From Corylus avellana (lineage: Eukaryota; Streptophyta; Magnoliopsida; Fagales; Betulaceae), in contig NC_081551.1 of NCBI RefSeq assembly GCF_901000735.1, positions 9,504,101 through 9,568,100 on the forward strand: a DNA stretch of 64,000 nucleotides, read 5' to 3'. A model generated the notes under the pieces. The model was not told where the DNA came from and did no database searches. It saw only the letters and a list, made by a program, of their open reading frames with translations. The translations under genes and the position numbers were made by a program. This document shows, in pieces, positions 33,785 through 46,949 of the stretch (positions are counted from its first letter, which is position 1; every line of letters starts with the position of its first letter).

Positions 33785-35934
33785 GTTGAGAAGTTCAATG
33801 GGAAGAACAATTTCTCTCTTTGGTAGAGAAGGATGAAGGATTTATTGATTCAGCAAGGAGTCCACAAGGAGTTATTGGAAAAGGCAAAGAAACCTGAGAA
33901 GATGGACAATGATGTTTCGGAAGAGATGGATGTGAAGGTTGCTAGTGCGATCTGTCTTAATTTGTTAGATTAAGTCATTCACAATGTGATTGATGAGGAA
34001 AAGACATATTCAATTTGCCAAAAAATGGAGTCTGTATATGGCAAAGAATTTGATGAATAAGATGTACGTAAAGAAGCAGCTATATGGTTTACAAATTGAG
34101 GAAAATACAGATATGCTGGAGCACCTCAACAAATTCAACATGTTGAATACATAGTTGAATTTTGCAATTAAGATTGGAGAAAAAGATAAAGTGATACTTA
34201 TGTGGGCATTGCTTCCCCCTTCTTATGATCACCTAGTTACGACATTGTTGTATGGAAAAGAGACTCTAGTGTTTGAAGAGGTGACGGGATCTCACTTGTC
34301 ACATGAGACGCAGAGGAGACCTAGCAATGATCAAGCTAATGGGCTTGTGGCACGATTTAAGCCAAAGCGCGGAAGTGATAATTTTAAGAGGAAGAATAGC
34401 AGAGGTAAGCAATATCAATCTAAGTCGCGATCGGCACAGGGTGAAGAGTCTTAGTCAAATGCAAAAGATATGGAGTGGTATTATTGACATAAGAAATGGC
34501 ACTATACAAAATTTTGCAAGCTAATGAAATAAGACATGTAAGATAAGAAGAATCAAGGTTATGTAGATTTAGCCAGTGTGGTTGATGGAGAGTTTGATGA
34601 CAATGAGGTTAGCGCAGATGTTCTTTCAGTTTCCTTAGGTACAGATTCTCTCATACACTCTTGGATTTTAGATTCTGCTTGTTTATATCATATGTGTCTG
34701 AATAGACAGTAGTTCGACATATTTAATTCTTGTAATGTAGGTACAATGCTAATGGGCAATGATGTTAGGTGTAAGGCCATTGAACTAGGTACCATAAAAG
34801 TTAAGATGTTTGATGGAGTTGTCAGGATACTCACTAATGTCAGATATGTTCTAGATCATAAGAAAAATTTGATCTCATTAGGCACATTAGATTCTTTGGG
34901 CTATAGGTACAAGTGGAGCTGCATTATTGACACCGAGCAAAACTAAGATTGTTTTAATAGCGTATAAAATCAGTAGAAACTAAGAATTGAAGATTGAAAA
35001 GGGAATTCACGAAGAGAGAAAATAACAAATAGGGAAAAGAAATTCCCTAATTGCCCCAAATAAGCAAAGAGAGAAATAACTCTAAAAGACTTAAATTTAA
35101 TTAATAGTATAAACTAAATTTCAAAAAATAACAAAGACTAGATGCATTTATATAGGCTAGGCACCTTCTAAATTAACAAGGAAAAGGAAAAGCAAGCCTA
35201 ATTGGAAAAGGAAAACAAATCCTATTAGGAAAGGAAAAACTCAATCCTTATTGAAAAAGAAAAACTAAAACACACATGCACAATTAAAATAACAATTTTC
35301 TCAAATTTCTCCTACATCAATTATGCACCTCGGCAGAACCAGATAATGATGATAAGATTTTGTGGCATATGCGGCTTGGTCATTTACGCGAGCGCAGTAT
35401 GTTTGAGGTTCACAAGATAAATCTATTGAAATGTATGAAGTCATGTAAATTGGGTTTATGCAAGTATTGTGTGTATAGGAAGCAACGAAGAGTCAACTTT
35501 AAGGTGGCATCTCATACAAGCAAATGTATTCTCAACTATGTTCACTCGGATGTTTGGGGACTAGTGGTGGTGCCATCAAACAGAGGTGCACTTTATTTTG
35601 TCAGTTTTATTTATGATTTTTCAAGAAATGTCTAGGTTTATTTTATAAGGTACAAGTGAGAGGTTTTCACCATCTTCAAGCAATAAAAGACAAAGGTAGA
35701 AAATCAGACTTGAAGGAAAGTGAAGTACCTCCGACAATGGGTTAGAGTACAAAGACACTGCATTCTTGAGAATTCTGTAAAACAGAAGGCATTACTAGTC
35801 ACTTCACAGTTAAAGGGACTCCTAGCAAAACGAAGTTACCAAAAGGATGAATAGAACACTGCTAGAAAAAGAGAGATGTATGTGGTTGAATGCAAGATTG
35901 CCAAAAAGTTTCTGGGCGGTAGTGATGTGGTCTT
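33785..35934 (+). pseudogene. Ty1-copia gag-pol relic, copy B
   Basis: Same layout as in copy A: UBN2-type gag near 34155-34454, damaged zinc knuckle, protease remnant WILDSA (one residue less changed than copy A), pre-integrase and integrase start at 35360-35635, and a short terminal integrase piece. It keeps LWHMRLGHL in the pre-integrase part, where copy A has lost bases. Many stops; reverse transcriptase absent. Confidence 0.85.
34928..35319 (+). mobile_element. Solo LTR nested in copia gag-pol, copy B
   Basis: 392 bp, TGACACC start and TACATCA end, flanked by ATTAT (34923-34927 and 35320-35324). Present at the same place in copy A, so it predates the split. Confidence 0.7.
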
Positions 35935-36458
35935 TTTGTGTGCAAAAATAATCAATAATAAAATTACCACTCGCAATAGAACGAATCCTTGTAGGATAGG
36001 GCTATATAGAGGGTGTCGAACCTCAAGAAATGCACTAGTGTTGTTATCAAGTTTTCGGAAATAAATATAACTTAATTAAAAGATGATTGTTGTTTTTGGA
36101 TTTATAAAGTAAATGAATAAAAAAAAAAATGCAAAAGTACATGAGAGAGAGAATAGGGGGTTGATTTCACAACTAACTACATAATAATGGTCAATCATAA
36201 ATTAACAAGGGAAATTCATATTATGCATGATATAAGGCTTGTCTTACTTGAGTAGTCAAGAAAATACCATAATTAAGAAATAAGTATAATCCATCTTCGG
36301 TTGGCATGGACCGTCTTCCCTATGTATGGACTATCAAATATCTTAATCAGTTACACATAATCAATGGATAAGCATAACTCATCTTAGGTTAGTATGAATT
36401 GTCTACCTAAATTACACTAAACTAGGGTGTAGATGAAACAAGAGAGAAAAACAAAGGG

Positions 36459-36591
36459 TGCTACTATAAAAGTAAGAAACATAGAGACCAGCCGCCGTCA
36501 TGTCCTAGCAAAAGAAGAGTTTGCATTTCTGTCTTTTATATCTCTTTTAGAAAATAATTTCTATTGTGTGATAGTGAGATTTTAGTGTATT
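36459..36591 (+). repeat. 3' LTR of copia, first part, copy B
   Basis: First 133 bp of the LTR, ending in ATT, which is repeated after the CACTA element. Confidence 0.85.
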
Positions 36592-36897
36592 CACTACAAA
36601 AAACAGGTCATTTTCTGACGTGGCAAACAGTGTCTGTTTTTTGCCACGTCAGTAAATGCTGACGTGCTGAAACTGGCACGTCAACAATTATTTTCCTAAC
36701 GTGTTAAAAGTAACCCGTAAGGATTTACTGACGTGTCAACTTTTGACACGTCAGTAAAAATTTAATCAAATTTAATTTTTAAACAATTTATTTAATTAAA
36801 ATTAAAATTTATTAATTGCTGACGTGTCAACGTTCGACACGTCAGAAAAGTCTGACGTGGAAAACAGACACGTCAGAATTTTCTGACGTGCCAAACC
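36592..36897. repeat. CACTA left subterminal repeat array
   Basis: About a dozen half-sites of the form CTGACGTG(G/T)CAA, mostly in inverted pairs (TGACGTGTC facing GACACGTCA) with short spacers. Such arrays are where TNPA-type proteins bind in En/Spm (established knowledge). The array continues into the 75-N gap. One further inverted pair (tgacgtgcc...ggcacatca) lies at about 37588-37612. Confidence 0.9.
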
Positions 36898-36972
36898 NNN
36901 NNNNNNNNNNNNNNNNNNNNNNNNNNNNNNNNNNNNNNNNNNNNNNNNNNNNNNNNNNNNNNNNNNNNNNNN
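36898..36972. other. Assembly gap (75 N) in the CACTA left end
   Basis: 75 N within the subterminal repeat array, followed by a TTTTG-rich simple repeat. Probably a repeat-caused gap. Confidence 0.98.
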
Positions 36973-37587
36973 TTTTGTTTTGTTTTGTTTTGCATGTTTT
37001 GTTTTGTTTTTTGTTTTTTTTTTTTTTTTGTTTATACAACGTTTATTTAATATTTATATACTTCAATATGCCTAATGTTACTTAATTTTATTATTTTAAG
37101 GAGATTCCAAATGAACGAGCTAGGATAATGTTATATATCCTTAATTTAGGTTTGACGTACACGTACATGTCATTTTTATAGCTTTGATTTGGAAAATTTG
37201 CTTTACAAAACCAATCATTCCAAAACATATTTTATATATATATAAACATGTCATTTTACTATTTTAATTTGTATAAAATGACATTTTAAATTAATTTGGA
37301 GATATTGCAACTTGAAGGATGAAAACATAAAATCTTTTTTACAAAATCTTTTGTAAATACTATATATTAATTTACAAACGTTTTTTTTTCTTCTTTGATT
37401 TTTTAAAAATACTTAGAATAGAATATTAGAACTTTTGCTATAAGTTAATTACAATATTATACTTATAATTAAATACTACTTAAGAATATTATATTTATAG
37501 GATCGATATAAGTATAACGTACTTAATTATATATATCCTACAATTATATTTATAAATATAATTATATAACTTATATATATATATATC

Positions 37588-37979
37588 CTGACGTGCCACC
37601 TTGGCACATCAGGCGTGGCCTTGGGAAGGCCAGCGCCTGCTGGCCGTCCCGTCGCCCACTCCCCATGCCTTGTTTTTGGGATTTCTCCCTTTTTTTTTTT
37701 CCCTCTAGCTCTCCCGCCTGGCCCTTTCTTCTTCCCTCCCCCTAGTTTTTTCTTTTTTTCTTCTCTAGCTAGCTCCTCCGGTGCCCACAGCTCCCTCTCA
37801 CGCGCGCTCTCTCTATCTTAGCTCTCTCTCCCAGCTCTATCTCTCAGCTAGCTAGCAAGTTCTCTAGCTCTCTCCAGCTCACTCCCCATCTCCGGCCAAC
37901 TCCAACACTTTGCCGTTGCCGTCTCCGGCGGTTCGCCAGCCGAAACTTCTCCGTCAATCAACTCCAGCTCTCCTGCAGG
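37588..37979 (+). promoter_or_regulatory. Presumed 5' untranslated exon of the CACTA transposase
   Basis: GC- and CT-rich stretch in an AT-rich element, ending in CTGCAG/GTATAT, a good splice donor. An acceptor-like tacgtag lies just before the TNPD start codon at 39309, which would make 37980 to about 39301 a leader intron. Inferred from composition and splice-like sites only. Confidence 0.4.
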
Positions 37980-38539
37980 TATATATATATTGTGTTGTTT
38001 AATCAAACTTTTGTTTTATTTTGTCACGAATCCGTATGATGTTTGGTTAATACATTGGATTGATCGAGTAATTGTGAGTATGTATTAATTGATGGAGGTG
38101 TTTGTTTTTTTTTTTTTTTTATATATATATTATTTACTTATTGTACGTTCGTTGTATATGCACATGCATGCATGCAAGATGATGTTTCTCATGGTAGCTA
38201 GGTTTTTGTTTCATAATATAATAGTTTTTTAAATGTGGCTTCTTGTTTTATTTTTTTTTATTTTTTTGTTTGTTTAGCTGAAAAAGGTTGGCTTATTAAT
38301 TAGTAAATAATTTATACAACATTATTTCAATTTTAATCATTTGACCTTCTAATTAAGTACGTGTAGTACGTGGTGATAATTATAGAGATTTAATTTCAGA
38401 CTTTGTTTAATTAATACTTAAATTGAATGAGTCTTAATATTGAGACGTACATTAAATCTCTTATTAATTTGTAAGTTATACATTCTCATGGTAGCGATGA
38501 TTCAATTCGAATTCCATGGATTTAATTGGAAAAAAAGTT

Positions 38540-38714
38540 GGCAAAAGTGCAAACATTGTGAAACTTAGAGAGACTCCAAATGAATACACACTTTGGTACT
38601 ATCCCCTTAATTTTTCTAACAAATTCATATCCATGAATATTGGATATGAATATTAATTAAATAACTAACCTAGTTATTTAATTATTTTAGGGTCCTCGAT
38701 CGTATATAACAAAT

Positions 38715-38763
<49 letters not shown>

Positions 38764-39250
38764 CTCGCATTAATATTCATTATATTTGGAAATAACAAAT
38801 TTAAACCTATATGATGATAATGTATAGGTTTATATTTTTTGTGTGGTTGAAATATTTATGTTTATATATATGCATGTGCTTGATACTAGGTATATATTAA
38901 TATCTATACATTATCACGAAGTTTGCACTTTTGAATGGCAAAAGTGCAAACATTGTGAAACTTAGAGAGACTCCAAATGAATACACACTTTGGTACTATC
39001 CCCTTAATTTTTCTAACAAATTCATATCCATGAATATTGGATATGAATATTAATTAAATAACTAACCTAGTTATTGTTTTCTTTTAGGGTCCCCATATAT
39101 AACAAATGCATATATATATATATATATATACTCGCATGAATATGCATTATATTTGGACATAAAAAATTTAAACCTATATGATAATGTATATATAGGTTTA
39201 TATTTTTATCGTGGTTGAAATATTTAGGTTTATATGCATGTGCATGAAAT
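38540..39250. repeat. Tandem duplication (about 397-bp unit) inside the CACTA
   Basis: 38540-38936 repeats from 38937 onward, with internal AC/AT microsatellites that differ between units. Each unit starts with GGCAAAAGTGC and includes a frame reading TPNEYTLWYY, similar to PEYTLWYYHG in the TNPD N-terminus downstream. The unit may therefore include an old copy of transposase coding sequence. Confidence 0.8.
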
Positions 39251-39308
39251 GAGGTATATATTTTTTAAGTCTTATATATTGATTCGTAATTTATGTACGT
39301 AGCAAAAA

Positions 39309-42300
39309 ATGGACAAGAGTTGGATGACAAAGTCTAGGGGTACGAGGGAATACAGAGACGGGTGTAGACTGTTCGTGGAGTTTGCAGTTAGTAACTGTAG
39401 AACCCCTGATGGAAAAATCAATTGCCCTTACAAGATTTGTCAAAATTACCGGCGGTACCCGCCAGATTTTGCATTCGACCACTTGACAGGGGGAAAAGGA
39501 ATGATGCCGGAATATACACTATGGTACTATCACGGTGAGAAGCATGTACAGGGTCCTGATACAGGGTCTAATTCGAATCGGCCGGCCTCAGATGCGGGTG
39601 CAACCGCAAATCAGGGTGGAGACATGCACGCAATGTTGCGTGACTTATTCGGCATGCACGAAGTGGTCAGGGAAGACAATTGTGAGCCTCAAGTCGTGGT
39701 GCAAGGGGGTGAAGAAATTGTAAATGAAGAAGCCGTTGAAGGTGACGCAGTAAAGTATTACGACCTTATGAAAAAGGTGGAGAAACCACTTCATAATGGA
39801 ACAAAACATACCAAACTAAGTGCGGCTGTACACTTGTACAACCTGAAGTGCGTTGGTGGACTTAATAACGCAAGCTTCTCGGCCTTCCTAGAGTTCATCA
39901 ACCAGTTGCTGCCTGAGAGTGATGAAACGCTGCCAGGTAATACATATGAGGCGAAAAAGTTTTTACGAGATATGGGACTTGGGTATGAGAAGATACCGGC
40001 GTGTCGTAATGACTGTATGTTATTCTGGAAGGGCACAAAGGAGTTGGATTCATGTACCGTATGTGGAAAATCTAAATGGATGGNNNNNNNNNNNNNNNNN
40101 NNNNNNNNNNNNNNNNNNNNNNNNNNNNNNNNNNNNNNNNNNNNNNNNNNNNNNNNNNNNNNNNNNNNNNNNNNNNNNNNNNNGAGGGGGTGAAGAAATT
40201 GTAAACGAAGAAGCCGCTGAAGGTGACACAGTAAAGTATTACGACCTTTTGAAAAAGGCGGAGAAACCACTTCATAATGGAACAAAACATACAAAACTAA
40301 GTGCGACTGTACACTTGTACAACCTAAAGTGCGTTGGTGGACTTAGTAACGCGAGCTTCTCGACCTTCCTAGAGTTCATCAACCAGATGCTGCCTGAGAG
40401 TGATGAAAAGCTGCCAGGTAATACATATGAGGCGAAAAAGTTTTTACGAGATATGGGACTTGGGTATGAGAAGATACCGGCGTGTCGTAATGACTGTATG
40501 TTATTCTGGAAGGGCACAAACGAGTTGGATTCATGTACCGTATGTGGAAAATCTAAATGGAGGGATGCAATCAATTTAGATGAGGATGGTCAACCTATAT
40601 CGTCGGGCAAGAAACGTCCGGTGAAGGTGTTGCGGTGGTTTCCACTTGTACCACGACTACAGAGGTTATTTATGTTAGAGCATATTGCACGCTTTATGAG
40701 GTGGCATGCAGAAGGCCGCACAAAGGACGGCGTATTGAGGCATCCGGCTGACGGCGAAGCATGGAAGTCATTCGACAATTTGCATCCGGAGTTTTCAGCG
40801 GACAACAGGAACGTAAGGCTCGGACTAACCTCGAATGGATTTAATCCATTTGGAAACATGAGCACATCTCACAGCACTTGGCCTGTAATGCTTATGCCCT
40901 ATAACTTGCCTCCTTGGATGTGCATGAAACAGACATCTTTTATACTATCATTGATTATTCCAAGCCCAAGTTCTCCTGGAATGGATATAGATGTCTACCT
41001 TCAACCCTTAATTGAGGAGTTACAAGAACTATGGAATGTAGGGGTGCGCACATACGACGTCTCAAAGAAAAATAATTTTGTCCTACGAGCGCAGTTGATA
41101 TGGACAATTAATGACTTTTCAGCATATGCAGATTTGTCTGGATGGTCTACCAGGGGTGAGAAGGCATATCCGTGCTGTATGAACTCGACGAGGTCGAAGT
41201 GGTTAAAACATGGTCATAAATGGTGTTATATGGGGCACAGACGATACTTGCCCATGGATCATCCATGGAGGAGGAACAAAAGAACATTTGACCGCAACGT
41301 AGAATTAGAATGTGCCCTTGATGTGCCAAGTGGAGACGAAATCATGAGCCAATTAGAAGGGATGGTGTTTGGGGATGAGAACGCTGGTCAAGCAAGGGAG
41401 GCTACGAAAGAAAAAGGAAAGAAGTAGGAGACAAATACTTCTAATGTAGTGTGGAAGAAGAAAAGTATTTTCTTTAGGTTGCCGTATTGGAAAGATAATT
41501 TATTACGGCACAACCTTGATGTTATGCACATAGAGAAAAACGTGATGGACAACATACTTGGTACAATACTGGACATTCCAGGGAAAGCGAAGGACAACCT
41601 CGCCACCCGCTTAGATTTGCAAGAAATGAGTTTAAGACGTACACTTCATCCCTACACTGGTAAGAATGGTAAGACCTATATGTAGCAAGCTACCCACACG
41701 ATGTCCAAGGATGATAAGACACATTTTTCGAAAGTCTTACGAAATATAAGGGTGCCTGATGGATATGCCTCGAACATTTCCCGTTGTATACGACTTAAGG
41801 ACTGTACGATATCGGGGTTAAAGAGTCATGACAGTCACGTACTGATGCAGCAGCTTCTACCTATTGCATTGCATGGATCACTTCCAAGCAACGTGGTTAG
41901 ACCTCTTGTTGAGATGTCTGCATTCTTAAGAGGACTATGTTCAACAACATTGACATAAGAGGATATTGACTGACTACAGTGTGACGTCTGTATCACGTTG
42001 TGCAAGATGGAACAGGTTTTTCCCCCCAGTTTTTTCACAAGCATGGTTCATGTGGCCGTGCATCTTATCGGTGAATGCTGACTCGGTGGACCAGTACAGT
42101 ATAGGTAGATGTATCCGGCGGAGAGGTAAAATTTATTTACGAATATTTCATATTTTATGGTTTAACTCTAATACAAGACAAGTACTAACTGCACTGATTG
42201 ATTGTATTCGTTTATATTTAGGAGCCTTGGAGTTTTCAAATCTAATGTGCGTAACAAAGCGGCTCCTGAGGGCTACATTGCGGAGGGCTACATAGATACT

Positions 42301-43417
42301 GAGTTGGTGACGTTCTGTTCGAGATATTTAGATAATACACCAACATTTCACAATAGGATACAAAGAAATCCGGATAGTTCAAAGGGACATGGAACACGAG
42401 TCCGGCTCGACCGAATCACAATGACACAGATACACCGGTATATTATGTTCAATTCGGACGACTTCCTTCAATTGCAGACGTAAGTCGAGGTCCTTCTTCG
42501 CCATATTGTATGTTCAATGAACTTGTAACATTTCCCGTATCGAATTATAATTAATAACATTTCGAATTGTAGAATGCACATGGATACGCTTAGGGGGCGA
42601 ACAACAGAGGATCAGTTGGAAACCCAACATTATGAGCTGTTCTGCGACTGGTACCGTGACTACGTAAGAATGACGTGATGTTAACAAAAGCAATTGTCAG
42701 ATTATATTTGCATGCATAATGTTTTCCAAATCAACTGAAACACTCTTTAACCAAGTGTTAACATTGTATTGTAAATATTCACAGGTCGATCGATTGGATG
42801 ATTGATCTAGGAAAGAACTTGGTGAGAAATTGATAATGCATTATAGAGGGCTGCGGGAGTCAGCAGTCAAATACAATAGACATGTGGTTAACGGCAAGTT
42901 GTTTCGCACTATTGCATCTGATGCCGGAAAGAGGACTCAGAACAGCGGGGTGTGTGTGCCGATTGTTGATGGCGAAACATACTACGGGAAATTAACGGAA
43001 GTACTCAAGATTGAGTACTACGACAGGACTACGTACGTTATGTTCAAGTGTGATTGGGCGGACACCACGAGGGAAAAGGGGTACAAGGTGGATGAGTATG
43101 GCATTATACTTGTGAACTTCAAAAACCTTGTTCACATGGGAGAACTGGTTACTGATGAGCCGTATGTGCTAACTTCACAAGTTGATCAGGTATTTTACGT
43201 AGAAGATGATAGATACCCGGATTGAGTTTGCGCAGTAAGGACCAAACCAAGAAATATATACGACGTTGGTCAGAGTGAAGGGCATCAGAATTCATGTGCC
43301 AATTATCACGAGTGTGAGCTGCTCATATTGACCAGAAATTGTGATCACGATCTGCAGGATCATATCCAATACGTCAGACCCGACTTAGATCCAATTGAAG
43401 CGTATGTGATTGAATAA
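39309..43417 (+). pseudogene. tnpD: CACTA TNPD-type transposase gene, disrupted
   Basis: Begins MDKSWMTKSRGTREY, the transposase-associated N-terminal domain with its C-P-Y-x2-C pattern. The Transposase_21 (TNP2) core follows (ACRNDCMLFWKG, CTVCGKSKW, VPRLQRLF, MPYNLPPWMCMK, LGHRRYLP-like MGHRRYLP). Next are KDNLLRHNLDVMHIEKNV, a DUF4218-like block (FFTSMVHVAVHLIGEC) and a DUF4216-like block (42830-43225). In-frame stops include 41425-41427, 41683-41685, 41956-41958, 41971-41973, 42079-42081, 42106-42108 and 43223-43225. Likely introns lie at about 42126-42222 and 42481-42572. A 100-N gap and a 380-bp repeated flank (39704-40083 versus 40185-40564) break the N-terminal third. It would catalyse cut-and-paste transposition if intact. 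Confidence 0.9.
40084..40183. other. Assembly gap (100 N) in the transposase gene
   Basis: The 380 bp before the gap recur right after it with a few substitutions. The gap probably joins two overlapping contigs or two alleles rather than spanning unique sequence. Confidence 0.97.
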
Positions 43418-43421
43418 AAGC

Positions 43422-43424
<3 letters not shown>

Positions 43425-43468
<44 letters not shown>
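43425..43468. repeat. (AT)n microsatellite between CACTA genes
   Basis: 44 bp of perfect AT dinucleotides just after the TNPD stop. Confidence 0.95.
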
Positions 43469-43470
<2 letters not shown>

Positions 43471-43643
43471 ATTGGTAGTTGTTCACTATATGCCCATCAA
43501 CGCACTTAATATAGTTATTTAATTGGATAAAATCTGGTATATATCTTATTTCATACGTGTGAGTCATGCATACATAACGTAGTGAATATTTCATACATTG
43601 TATACGTGATTAATTGAATTTGTGGTATTTTTCGCAGGTTACT

Positions 43644-46623
43644 ATGAGTCATAGGGGGAAGAGAAGAGCACGCAGGGGCTCGTCTGTAGTGCGACAGCCT
43701 ATGTCGCTTGGGTCTTCGTCAGACCACCTTGATGATAGCGAGCCACAAGACGTTGCTCAGCTTCTGGGCATTCAGGACGGATATCGACCGGTACTTCTAG
43801 GCAATATGGAAGGGGAGATCCCTCTCCATAATCCATACGGTCGGGCAGGCATGGCCCAAATGGGGTATCTGCCAGCCAGCCAACTTGGACAGGGTACCCA
43901 GGGGCATGTAGAGCAGCTATACAGCCAGCATAGCGCAGGTATGGCCGAAAGTTTTTTTGGAAAGATTGCAAGTTTTTTGGAAATTTCTAACTATATTGGT
44001 GCGATATCAATTATATTATTTAACTACAACTACAACTTCATATAATTCTAAATATTCTAAAAAACATAACAGGTCCCGACAACAGTGAGACATCGGCCGA
44101 GGAAGACTGTATTGGTGCGACACAGGACACAGCTGACCCGCAGCCAACCGACCCTGCTCCCGACGACCAGTTACGCCCTCGGCAGGTCTGCACCATAAGT
44201 AAGTGGATATGTTCGAATGTCGTGTATATATGTCTTAATTTAGTTGTAATTAGTATTGAATTCGACATAACTTACATCGGTAATTTTTTAATCTGTTAGG
44301 TACCGATTCAGAGGGAAATGAAGTTATTGAGGTGTTTACCATCCGTGACTCTCACAGGTTGCCGGGAGTCCCCGCCGGCAAACGAATCATAATGGAGTAC
44401 AATGCAGCATGCCAGCCCGTCGGCTTTAGCTCCATGAGGTTTAAACGGATGGCTGGAAATGTTATAAGGAGCTCCAATTATGTCCGAATACCGGACAATT
44501 GGACGAAGGTACCGCAACGTACCAAGGAGGATATTTGGGACGCCTTGATGGTATGTGTTGCATATTATGTAAAACACTCATAATGTATATATGTATATAT
44601 ACGCTCTAAGTTGCACACATATATTTTAGGTTTTTTTAATTTAACAATTTTGAACATGTGCAAGCATACTTTTTCGTCCCGCCCGAATTCAATTTGGAAG
44701 CCATAAAGAATGAAGCATTCAAGGATATCGGATCAAAGCTGCGGACTTGGAGGTACGAGCTTAAAAGACGTTGTGCCATTACGGAGGAAGATACTCCGGA
44801 TACTATACAGGCAAGAGTGGGGGAACAAACACTTGACGAGTACAATGCCGAAGACGTGGAGATCTTATTGGAGAGATAGTGTACTCGTCAGAATAAGGTA
44901 AGTCATAAGTTAAACTCTTCATTTTGTGTAGTGTCATTATATGGTTTTATTAACATGTACGGGTATCATGTAAAACAAAATTGCCTCTTTATTGTGTAGT
45001 GTCACAAATAAAGAGTACTAAAACCAAATTTCCTAACATTATTAACATATCAATATGGTAACTGTGTAAGACTATGCGGCAAAAATGAAGCACTTGCGAG
45101 CATTAAATAATACGCCCCATTGCACCGGATCGAAGAGCTATGCCAGAGTGACACATGAGGAGGTAAGTGTGTAATTTACCATGTAAACAACAAATCATTT
45201 TTGATATATTTAAAAATATCTGTATGTCATATTTTTTCGGCAGGCCATACGTCTGGGCAAGTATCCTACTCGTGCAGAGAGTTACATCCACACGCACACG
45301 AAGACGAAGAATACATATCCGAATGAGATAGTGGAAGAGAGATGTGTATGCTACAATTTAATTCTTTGTTTATATATTTGATAAATTATTTGCAATTAAC
45401 AGTTGTATGACCCACTGACCCAATAATTAATGCAACATACAGAAAAGGATGAAGGAACTGATACCCACCGACCTTGCAGCGTCGTCTAGCATCACAGGGG
45501 GAACGGTCAAGTGGGCGCCCAACGATGAGTATGCACAGGCGCTTGGAAATAAGCCTGAGTACGCCGGTAGGGTTCGGCAGGCTGGATCGAATATTTTGCC
45601 CGTGCGGGGCTCCATACGCTCATACTATACACCATCACAAGCACGGTCAGAAAACACCAGCCACTCCATGATATCACAAGAAACACTTGACAAAGCTCTT
45701 GAGGCGGAGAAGGCGAAGCACAAGGAAGAGATAGATGCATTGGTGGCCGCGAACAATGCACGTCAGGCAACGTTTGAAGCCCGATTGAGCCAGATCGAGG
45801 CAATGATGCGGTTCAACTCTGCACCAGAGGGAGCTTCCCCACACATTGCGGTGGTGCCATCGTCGATCGACGGCGAAGCAGGTACTGACATTTTTTAATG
45901 GTCAAATGTGTTTTTACAACTTTACCTATATATATGTGAACTTCTAAAACCTGCATATATGTCAACTTATAAATTTAGAGTATGGATATATATGTTGTAT
46001 TCATTCTCTAAATTAATGATGTAAATCCTGTTGAATTTGGTTTATATATCATGGTTGGTTTGGTGGTGGATGTGGGTACGTACGAGCTTTGCATTTGAAC
46101 TGTTTTACTGGTATTATGAGATCAATGTACAACTATGGTCCTTGTAGAATATTAACAATCTAGTGTATGTGATTGTGTGAGAGTATGAAACGATCAAGTC
46201 TTAACTAGATGAATATCATAATTTTATGGAAATAATATAACATGATTTGAATTTATGTAAAGTCCTATGTGTTAATATCCTCAACAAATTAAAATGTTAA
46301 TATATATCTCACATAATTGCCATGGCAAAAATGAAGTGCGTCTGCTCATGTCTATCAATTGAACGTCAACATTGATTGCTCTGTGGAATAAATTTTTGTT
46401 TTTTTTTTTATATGCATTTTTTGCTAATTAACTTCATCATCGTTTTACCTTTTTTTGTTATATCATTTACTGTGTTAGACTCAACAACTGAGTTGGGTGA
46501 ATATTTGGACATTTTTCATTTTAATTTACATAGTGAATATTGTTTGGTGATTGTTTGTTTTTATCGTTTGCAGGTGATGGAGCTCATGGAGAGGATGCTA
46601 TGAATGTCAATAATCAGCATTGA
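43644..46623 (+). pseudogene. tnpA: CACTA TNPA/Transposase_24-type gene, one nonsense change
   Basis: A multi-exon model is supported by splice-like sites with consistent phase: 43644-43938, 44073-44198, 44300-44550, then exons at about 44660-44896, 45075-45162, 45244-45345, 45440-45880 and 46574-46623. The first exon is basic at its start (HRGKRRARRGS). The middle has FTIRDSHRLPGVPAGKRI, PPEFNLEAIK and KHLRALNNTPHCTGSKSYAR, then YPTRAESYIHTHTK. This is the Transposase_24 (Ptta/En/Spm) signature order. A charged, probably coiled-coil segment ends it (residues encoded at 45690-45800). An in-frame TAG (44877-44879) interrupts the model. In En/Spm the TNPA-like protein binds subterminal repeats and helps TNPD. 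Exon edges are approximate. Confidence 0.8.
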
Positions 46624-46949
46624 CCATCTAGTTCGCCATTCAAACTTGTGTAAAAGTTACTTTGTTGATGTAATTGTATTTATGATATCTTTTTTGATGA
46701 TAACAGAGATAGTTTTTTGGTAATTGTGGTTGGTTATTGGCACTTGGTATATATGTTATTTTGTGTGTGTTAAGACCTATTAGGATATGACTTATGTTAT
46801 TCGTATAGATTTATGGAAAAATAGCTAGAATTATTTGCAATGATTGATGGATAAATTGTTTATCAGGTTAATTGTAATCCAAAATTCGGGTATAGTCCCG
46901 AAAAAATTAAAAAAAATATATTGGGGGGATAAAAAAAAAATAGAAAAAC

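Noticed and set aside
36592..36897. Regularly repeated short words, reminiscent of a CRISPR array
   Set aside because: Spacing is uneven, units are inverted pairs, and the block lies at the end of a CACTA element in plant DNA. It is the subterminal repeat array.
37588..37985. Host gene in the GC-rich block of the CACTA element
   Set aside because: Only a proline/serine-rich short frame from CT-rich sequence. The position and the donor-like end fit an untranslated leader exon of the transposase.
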